DNA of 64,000 bases, from contig JADJXE010000001.1 in assembly GCA_016716005.1 (NCBI GenBank), forward strand, positions 2,865,001 to 2,929,000. The letters are read 5' to 3'. The translations under genes and the position numbers were made by a program. This DNA comes from Acidimicrobiales bacterium (GTDB taxonomy: Bacteria; Actinomycetota; Acidimicrobiia; Acidimicrobiales; JADJXE01). The notes below the pieces were generated by a model, which did not search any database, had not been told where the DNA came from, and saw only the letters and a program-made list of their open reading frames with translations. Positions 59,226 through 64,000 of this stretch are shown here, in pieces (position 1 is the first letter of the stretch; the number at the start of each line of letters is the position of its first letter).

Positions 59226-59553
59226 CGTCGTCGACGTCGAGCTCGGGCTCCCGGAAGGGAGGGAAGCGGGCTTCGGCCACCCGGCGGTGGTGGTGACGGC
59301 GCAGCGCATCCTCGATGCGGGCCCGAGCGTGGTGCAGGTGGTGCCGCTGACGTCGACCGTGCGGGGCTTCTCGTCGGAGGTCGAGATCGAGCCGGGTCCG
59401 GCGAGCGGCCTCGAGGTGGCCGCGGCTGCGCAGTGCCAGCACCTGCGGGCCGTGTCGTCCCGTCGACTCGGCGCCATCCGGGGCAACGTCGGACCGGAGG
59501 TGCTCGCACGGGTCCGTGAGGTGCTCGGGCTGCTCCTCGACGTCCCCGGCTGA
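59209..59553 (+). CDS. PemK/MazF-type toxin
   Basis: A 114-residue toxin: SGDVVDVELGLPEGREAGFGHPAVVVTAQRILDAGPSVVQVVPLTSTVRGFSSEVEIEP is the PemK barrel (GDVVDVELG, HPAVVVTAQ, VVPLTSTVRG). QCQHLRAVSSRRLGAIRGNVGPEVLARVREVLGLLLDV is the C-terminal part with the typical QxRAVSxxRL. It overlaps the antitoxin by 17 bp. Confidence 0.9.
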   Translation: MLTSGDVVDVELGLPEGREAGFGHPAVVVTAQRILDAGPSVVQVVPLTSTVRGFSSEVEIEPGPASGLEVAAAAQCQHLRAVSSRRLGAIRGNVGPEVLARVREVLGLLLDVPG

Positions 59554-59624
59554 TCGCCGGGCCGGCAGCGCAGCCGGCCACGCCTTCACGCACCCCGGCC
59601 CGCCACGGCGACCAGACTGGGCGG

Positions 59625-60587
59625 GTGGAGTTCGTGGTGGCCCGCAACCCGGACCCGGCGTCGTCGCTGCCGTTCCTCGTGCGGGTGCCGCTCGGGCCGC
59701 ACGGCATCGCCCTGAAGGTGCGCGAAACGTGGCCCCGCACGGCCAAGGTGTACTGCCACCGGGCCGACGACTGGCCCGACGACCTCGAGGTGCTCGAGCG
59801 GGTGCCGGTGCGCTCGTGCGTGCGGCGGGGCGCAGCCGTCGACCTGGTGCTCGACCGGGCGCGGGAGCACCGCAGCCAGTTCGTGTTCACCCGGGCCCGG
59901 GGGCGCGAGGTCATCTTCTGGCAGAGCGCCCGCACGGTGCGCCAGGCCCGCCCGCAGGTGCAGGTGCCCTCGGCGAGGGCGAGCGGGCAGGTGCTCGAGA
60001 TCCTCGTCGACTCGCACGAGCGCTACCCGTGGCGGTTCGAGCGCCAGCAGGCCACCACCACCCGCCGGGCGCTGCCGGCCGGGGACTACGCCGTGGCCGT
60101 CGACGACCGCGTCGTGGCCACCGTCGAGCGCAAGAGCCTGGCCGACCTGGTCGCCAGCCTCACCAGCGGCAAGGCCCGCTACCTCCTGGCCGACCTGGCG
60201 ACCGTGCCGCGGGCCGCCGTGGTGGTGGAGGACCGCTGGTCGGCGGTGTTCAAGCTGGAGCGGGTGCGCCCCGCCGTGGTGGCCGAGGCGCTGGCCGAGG
60301 CCCAGGTGCGGTTCCCGTCGGTGCCGATCGTGTTCTGCGAGACCCGACCCCTGGCCCAGGAGTGGGCCTACCGGTTCCTCGGCGCAGCGCTCGCCCACCA
60401 CCTCGACCACGAGGGCGCCGCGGCCAGGGAGGCCGACCTTCCGCCGGCGGGTCCCGTCGCCCCGCCGGAGCCCACCACGGCCGACGTGCGCCGGTGGGCG
60501 CGGGAGAGGGGCATCGAGGTGCCCGACCGGGGCCGGCTGCGACCCGAGGTGTGGGCGGCGTTCCGTGCCGCCGGCGGCTCTTGCTGA
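59625..60587 (+). CDS. ERCC4-type nuclease domain protein with Lsr2-like C-terminus
   Basis: A 320-residue protein. The middle (residues ~125-245) is an ERCC4/XPF-type nuclease fold: LEILVDSHERYPWRFERQQATTTRRALPAGDYAVAVDDRVVATVERKSLADLVASLTSGKARYLLADLATVPRAAVVVED. The ERKxxD-type core is present as VERKSLADL, with GDY upstream. The last ~35 residues (TADVRRWARERGIEVPDRGRLRPEVWAAFRAA) match the AT-hook-like DNA-binding domain of Lsr2. The N-terminal ~120 residues are unrecognised. GTG 59625 starts MEFVVARNPDPASSLPFLVRVPLG. Probably a DNA repair or defence nuclease that targets AT-rich or foreign DNA (inference). Confidence 0.78.
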   Translation: MEFVVARNPDPASSLPFLVRVPLGPHGIALKVRETWPRTAKVYCHRADDWPDDLEVLERVPVRSCVRRGAAVDLVLDRAREHRSQFVFTRARGREVIFWQSARTVRQARPQVQVPSARASGQVLEILVDSHERYPWRFERQQATTTRRALPAGDYAVAVDDRVVATVERKSLADLVASLTSGKARYLLADLATVPRAAVVVEDRWSAVFKLERVRPAVVAEALAEAQVRFPSVPIVFCETRPLAQEWAYRFLGAALAHHLDHEGAAAREADLPPAGPVAPPEPTTADVRRWARERGIEVPDRGRLRPEVWAAFRAAGGSC

Positions 60588-60609
60588 CCTCCGGCGCGAG
60601 CGGACCCGA

Positions 60610-60770
60610 TCACTCGCTCGTCGGGTCGGGGAGGTCCGTCGGGTCGGTGATGTCGATCTCGGTGACCGTCCTGGGGAAGCCCGACGGGTTGGTGGTGACG
60701 AACCGGTCGGCGCCGGCGCCGACCGCGGTGGCCAGGTGGACGGCGTCGGTGCGGTCCGGTGCGTTCGGAC
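60610..60770 (-). pseudogene. Second VapC (PIN domain) remnant
   Basis: A minus-strand frame without a start, ending at TGA 60610-60612, reads DRTDAVHLATAVGAGADRFV, then TTNPSGFPRTVTEIDITDPTDL and PDPTSE. This is the C-terminal part of a PIN domain (DAVHLATA with the active-site Asp). The upstream half is absent. It differs in sequence from the remnant at 58.8 kb. Confidence 0.65.
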
Positions 60771-60849
60771 GACTCCGTGGTCGAGCCGGCCGAGGAGCCG
60801 CACGGCTCCTCGCCGACCTGGCAGCGCACGTCGGCAGACGCAGCCCGCC

Positions 60850-62031
60850 TCAGCCGGCTCCGGCCCGCGATGCGAACAGCTGCAGGACGGGCAGGGAGGC
60901 GGTCCGGATGGCCAGCTCGGCGCTGGCGTCGTCGAAGCCGATGGTGATGTCCTGCATGGCGTCGAGGGGAGCGCCGTCGGGGCCGGCCACGGGGTCGCCG
61001 GCGGCGTCCAGGGGCACCTGGTCGTAGTTGCTGGCGGCCCGCACCACCACCATGGGGATCTCGGGCGTGTGGTGCTCGTTCCAGGCCTGCAGCACGCTCA
61101 TCCACCCGGCCGCCTCCATGCCGGTGAAGGCGACCACGTCGGCCGCGGTGCGGCCGTCGGTCCCCGGGTAGCCGGAGGCGTCGATGAGCCCGGCGAGGTA
61201 CTCGCGGGCCTGGGCGTCCTCGACGGCGCCGTGGAAGAAGTCGTCGCCGGAGACCTCGGCGCAGGTGGTGTAGTCGAACACCCGCACGGGCCGGATCGCG
61301 TCCGGCGCGAAGAAGCGCTCGACCTCCTCGCGCACGTCGCCGTCCAGCGCAGGGAAGCCCACGTCGCGGCTGGCCTCGAGCAGCTCGTCGGCCAGCCCGG
61401 TCGGCGCCACCACGAACTGCCGCACGGTCTGGAAGCCGTCCATGGTGGCCTGCCCGTCGGCGGTCCTCATGGGCCACCAGCCGCCGGAGGGGCCGTAGCG
61501 GTCGGTGGGGGTGCGGGCCGCGGCCCAGTCGCTGACGCTGCTGAACTGCAGGTCGTCGCTCCACATCATCGGGCTGATGCAGACGTCGCCGATCATCACC
61601 GGTTCGGCGTCGGGCCGGCGTACGCCGGCGTCGTCGACGATGCCGCCCACCGCCGGGGAGGCGCCGGCCACGCCGGACCAGATCACCTCGCTCACCTGCT
61701 CGCCGTACCAGCCGAGCATCTCCTGCAGGCACGGCCCGGCGTTGGCCGAGCCGGTGCCGGTGACGACGACCGCCACCGGCTGGCCGCTCAGGGTGCCTTC
61801 CTGCACGCTCTGGCAGAACACCGACTCGCCCGTGCGGTCCGAGGTGTCCTGCAGCGCCTGCAGGTAGGGCTGGGCCTCGCCGAAGGAGGCGTCACCGAAC
61901 GCCGACATGACCAGCGACCGCTGCGGCCCGGCCCCGTCGGTGTCCGGGCCGGACTCGCTGCAGGCCGCCAGCAGTCCGACGGCGAGGACGACGAGAGCGG
62001 CCCGGCAGCGTGATCGCACCATGCGCCCCAT
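60850..62031 (-). CDS. Lipoprotein with a nucleoside-phosphorylase-like fold
   Basis: A 393-residue lipoprotein: VRSRCRAALVVLAVGLLAACSES (lipobox LAAC, Cys at residue ~24). The mature part resembles purine-nucleoside phosphorylase/nucleosidase folds: PVAVVVTGTGSANAGPCLQEMLGWYGEQVSEVIWSGVAGASPAVGGIVDDAG (compare VxTGxGxxNA and SGVAG), GDVCISPMMW, and a C-terminal TAADVVAFTGMEAAGWMSVLQAW with IPMVVVRAASNYDQ. The middle ~150 residues are an insertion not seen in the cytoplasmic enzymes. Extracytoplasmic relatives exist as plant storage proteins and fungal or bacterial secreted proteins. Enzyme activity is uncertain. ATG 62031 or 62022. Confidence 0.75.
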   Translation of the reverse strand: MGRMVRSRCRAALVVLAVGLLAACSESGPDTDGAGPQRSLVMSAFGDASFGEAQPYLQALQDTSDRTGESVFCQSVQEGTLSGQPVAVVVTGTGSANAGPCLQEMLGWYGEQVSEVIWSGVAGASPAVGGIVDDAGVRRPDAEPVMIGDVCISPMMWSDDLQFSSVSDWAAARTPTDRYGPSGGWWPMRTADGQATMDGFQTVRQFVVAPTGLADELLEASRDVGFPALDGDVREEVERFFAPDAIRPVRVFDYTTCAEVSGDDFFHGAVEDAQAREYLAGLIDASGYPGTDGRTAADVVAFTGMEAAGWMSVLQAWNEHHTPEIPMVVVRAASNYDQVPLDAAGDPVAGPDGAPLDAMQDITIGFDDASAELAIRTASLPVLQLFASRAGAG

Positions 62032-62316
62032 TGTCCCCGCAGGGCGCACGGCGAGGGCAGTCCTCCTGCCGACGGCCGCCCGGCAGCGGGTCAGCCAGGC
62101 GGGGGCATCCTGCTCCGGCCGGTCGTGCCAGGGGCGCAAGCCGGCTCGCGTCGAGCGGTGGTTGTCCCGCGCCCAGCGAGCCGAGTGGGTGCTCGGGTCG
62201 CCGTGTCCGTGCCGGAGGTTGACGGTGGCCGTCGAGACCCCGGACACGGGCCTCCTGCCGGTGGGCCCGACCCGAGTAGGTTCGGGCGCGGTGGCACGAG
62301 GCGGAGCCTCCCGTAG
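62032..62316. other. 285-bp intergenic region without a recognised feature
   Basis: A divergent gap between the lipoprotein and the WecA-like gene. A GAGTAGGTT stretch at 62272-62280 may serve as a -10 region for the plus-strand gene; nothing else is evident. Confidence 0.4.
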
Positions 62317-63366
62317 GTGACGAGTCTCGCCTGGCCAGCGGCTGCCCTGTCGCTGTTTGTCACCGCCGCTGCTGCGCCCCTGGTGGTCTGGCTGCTACGT
62401 CGGCGAGAAGTGCTCGACTACCCGAATCTGCGGTCGTCGCACGATGTGCCGACGCCCCGCGGGGGCGGGCTCGCTCCCATGCTCGGCCTGTTGGTCGCGC
62501 TCCCGTTCGCCGCTGCTGAGTCCAGCTCAGCCTGCGTGGCGCTCGCCGTCGCGACGATCGGCCTCGGCCTTCTCGGGCTCACCGAGGATGTCCATGGGCT
62601 CCCTGTCGCCACGAGGCTGCTCCTCCAGCTCGTCATCGCGGCAGCGGCCGCGCCGTGGCTTCTGGGCAACCTGTCGGGCCCGGTCGCCTGGCAGGTCGTC
62701 TTCGCGGCCGGGGTGGCCGCCTGGCTCGTCGCCTACGTGAACGCCTTCAACTTCATGGACGGCATCAACGGCATCTCGTCGATGCAGGCGATCGTGTCGG
62801 GAGCGACCTGGTGGTTGCTGGGGGAGCTCCGCGACGCCCCTTCGGTTGCCGTCGCCGGTGCCGTGCTGGCCGCGGCTGGACTGGGGTTCCTGCCCGTCAA
62901 CTTCCCCAGGGCCAGGGTGTTCATGGGGGATGTCGGCAGCTACGCACTCGGCGCCTGGTCGGCGGTCGTCCTGGTGATGGCGCTGCGCGGAGACATCCCG
63001 CCCGTTGCGGCGGTGGCGCCGGTGGCGGTCTATCTCGCCGATACCTCGACGACCCTGGTCGGGCGTGCCCGTCGCAGAGAGCGCTGGCGGGAGCCGCATC
63101 GTGACCACGCGTACCAGCGGCTCGTTCGCGTCGGCTGGTCGCACGCCCAGGTGACTGCTCTCGTGACGGCAAGCGCGGCCGTAGCGTCAGGCGGCGGTCT
63201 GCTCGCGCTCCTCGGGCCGGGAGGTGCCGTCGCCGGGGTCGTGATCGCTGGGTTGGCGGTAGCCACCTACCTCGCCGCTCCGATCGTCGTCACGAGGCTG
63301 CGGCCGGCCGGGCATGGCGGTGGGCGCGTCGCCCGTGACGAGGCTCGCCGACGGCGCCGACCGTGA
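62317..63366 (+). CDS. Glycosyltransferase family 4 (WecA/MraY-like polyprenyl-phosphate sugar-1-phosphate transferase)
   Basis: A 349-residue polytopic membrane enzyme with about 10-11 helices that transfers a sugar-1-phosphate from a UDP-sugar to undecaprenyl/decaprenyl phosphate. Motifs are DYPNLRSSHDVPTPRGGGLA, the aspartate motif VNAFNFMDGINGISSMQ, NFPRARVFMGDVGSYALG, and the HxxH-like motif REPHRDHAYQRLVRVGWSH. The N-terminus and the DG(I)NG motif favour WecA/WbpL over MraY. GTG 62317 follows a short GAGCCTCCCGTAG leader without a clear ribosome site. It suggests that an O-antigen/EPS cluster begins here. Confidence 0.92.
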   Translation: MTSLAWPAAALSLFVTAAAAPLVVWLLRRREVLDYPNLRSSHDVPTPRGGGLAPMLGLLVALPFAAAESSSACVALAVATIGLGLLGLTEDVHGLPVATRLLLQLVIAAAAAPWLLGNLSGPVAWQVVFAAGVAAWLVAYVNAFNFMDGINGISSMQAIVSGATWWLLGELRDAPSVAVAGAVLAAAGLGFLPVNFPRARVFMGDVGSYALGAWSAVVLVMALRGDIPPVAAVAPVAVYLADTSTTLVGRARRRERWREPHRDHAYQRLVRVGWSHAQVTALVTASAAVASGGGLLALLGPGGAVAGVVIAGLAVATYLAAPIVVTRLRPAGHGGGRVARDEARRRRRP

Positions 63367-63500
63367 CTTCCCGGGCCGCTGCTTCCGGCCGGGACGGGCG
63401 TATGCCTCGCCTATGCTGAGGACGTGCAGGTGCGGCTCTGGAGCCTGCAGGTCGAAGAGCGAGCTGTTCGGCGAGCGCAAGGCGGGAGTTCGATCGGACC

Positions 63501-64000
63501 TTGAACAGGCACCGTCTGGCGTTCGCACCGGCTGCGATGATGGCAGGAGCCTGCTTGGCCGGAGCAGTCTGCCTCATCGCCGTCCTAGGTGGTTTCGGCG
63601 GGGTGCCCGTACTTGCCGGCGTTGCAGCGGCCTGCTTCGCGTCCAGTCTCGGGCTGGTGTACGCGGCGTGGCGGGTCGCCGGCCGGGTGCTGGCGTTGCG
63701 CTTCTTGGTCGCCTGCCTGTGGTTCGTCTACTTCCCGCTCCGGCTCTTGGTGCTCCAGAGCGACAGGAGCTCGCCGTACGTTCACCCGATCGTGCGGTCG
63801 TCCACCGATGCCGATCTGGTGTGGGCGTGGCTCGTCTCCACACTCGGTCTGGCCGCGCTGGTGCTCGGTGGTTGGGTGGTGCAGCGGGTCCGGTTCCCAT
63901 CACCCCGGCCCCGGGCGAAGCTCCTCCGTGCCGACTACGTGCTGTTCGCCGTGATCGGGCTCGCGATCGGCGTCGCGCTTCCGCTGCTGGGGGCGACGAG
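63501..64000 (+). CDS. Polytopic membrane protein, 5' part (window edge)
   Basis: A frame open to the right edge from TTG 63501 (or ATG 63537). It has an N-terminal helix pair (AAMMAGACLAGAVCLIAVLGGF, VPVLAGVAAACFASSLGLVYAAW), then VLALRFLVACLWFVYFPLRLLVL, an outside loop (SDRSSPYVHPIVRSSTDAD), VWAWLVSTLGLAALVLGGWVVQ, and the start of another helix (ADYVLFAVIGLAIGVALPLLGA). The pattern resembles O-antigen polymerase/oligosaccharide repeat-unit polymerases, which would suit the preceding WecA-like gene, but no family motif is visible in the fragment. Confidence 0.65.
   Translation, partial: MNRHRLAFAPAAMMAGACLAGAVCLIAVLGGFGGVPVLAGVAAACFASSLGLVYAAWRVAGRVLALRFLVACLWFVYFPLRLLVLQSDRSSPYVHPIVRSSTDADLVWAWLVSTLGLAALVLGGWVVQRVRFPSPRPRAKLLRADYVLFAVIGLAIGVALPLLGAT

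Noticed and set aside
62010..62316. Small ORFs in the gap before the WecA-like gene
   Set aside because: Short Arg/Ser-rich frames with no ribosome site, family similarity or codon-position bias.

Overview
The window is very GC-rich DNA with GTG/ATG starts, many 4-bp ATGA/GTGA gene overlaps and actinobacterial marker families: cell-wall-binding repeat 2 (CWB2) proteins, DUF4012, an Lsr2-type domain, 13E12-type HNH nucleases with an actinobacterial SOS box, and PemK/MazF and VapC toxins. Together these suggest a chromosomal segment of an actinobacterium, most likely of the Acidimicrobiia/Iamia type; that placement is inference. No rRNA, tRNA, CRISPR array, insertion sequence or replication origin was seen. 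At least 13 genes carry a TANNNT -10-like hexamer only 6-9 nt before the start codon, so leaderless transcription seems common.

Layout. 0-8.4 kb: MFS exporter, hydantoinase/oxoprolinase pair (hyuAB), a DUF1800/DUF1501 export-associated pair and an SDR dehydrogenase behind a TetR-like palindrome. 8.4-11.6 kb: three near-identical CWB2 surface-protein genes in tandem. 11.7-18.2 kb: an overlapping three-gene operon (TIGR01777 epimerase, FAD oxidoreductase, SRPBCC), mscL, an aldo/keto reductase and a response regulator/histidine kinase pair. 18.3-21 kb: a flavin/redox operon (two small anchored proteins, one with a His/Asp-rich tail, then ApbE and a ferric-reductase-like membrane protein). 21-26 kb: potassium transport (KimA-like permease divergent from two TrkA-type proteins) ending in a membrane-anchored kinase. 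26-34 kb: AbiEi/DUF559-type protein, nucleotide-sugar dehydrogenase, OB-fold, LapA, GerMN, a fourth CWB2 protein and a DUF4012 protein.

34-40.7 kb holds the conserved circularly permuted ATP-grasp / alpha-E / transglutaminase triad, predicted to make and process a peptide-like product. Here it is split by three opposite-strand lipoprotein genes. The two separated halves keep the same direct-repeat element (GTGTGAACG...) exactly 57 bp before their -10 hexamers. 40.7-42.7 kb is a CapD-type polysaccharide dehydratase with a -1 frameshift. 42.7-46.7 kb has an acyl-CoA dehydrogenase, an M90 peptidase and two envelope proteins.

46.7-52.4 kb is the most unusual cluster: an RmlC-like epimerase, a protein fusing a PqqD-like domain to an internal Tat signal and a glycine-rich exported domain, a family-5-type nucleotidyltransferase, a Wzc-type tyrosine autokinase and an HprK-like kinase. 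It looks like an exopolysaccharide-linked peptide-modification system whose PqqD element is attached to its own exported partner.

53.9-60.8 kb is a toxin-antitoxin and nuclease island: MNT/HEPN (the HEPN gene is overwritten by a G42-containing tract that looks like a sequencing artefact), divergent RHH/PemK and DUF3018/MazF pairs, a LexA-boxed 13E12 HNH gene plus a decayed HNH relic, two VapC relics, a third RHH/PemK pair with a 10+10 bp operator, and an ERCC4-Lsr2 fusion. A P450 gene lies inside it. The window ends with a nucleoside-phosphorylase-fold lipoprotein, a WecA/MraY-type glycosyl-phosphate transferase and the start of a polytopic membrane protein, so a polysaccharide locus probably continues beyond the right edge.
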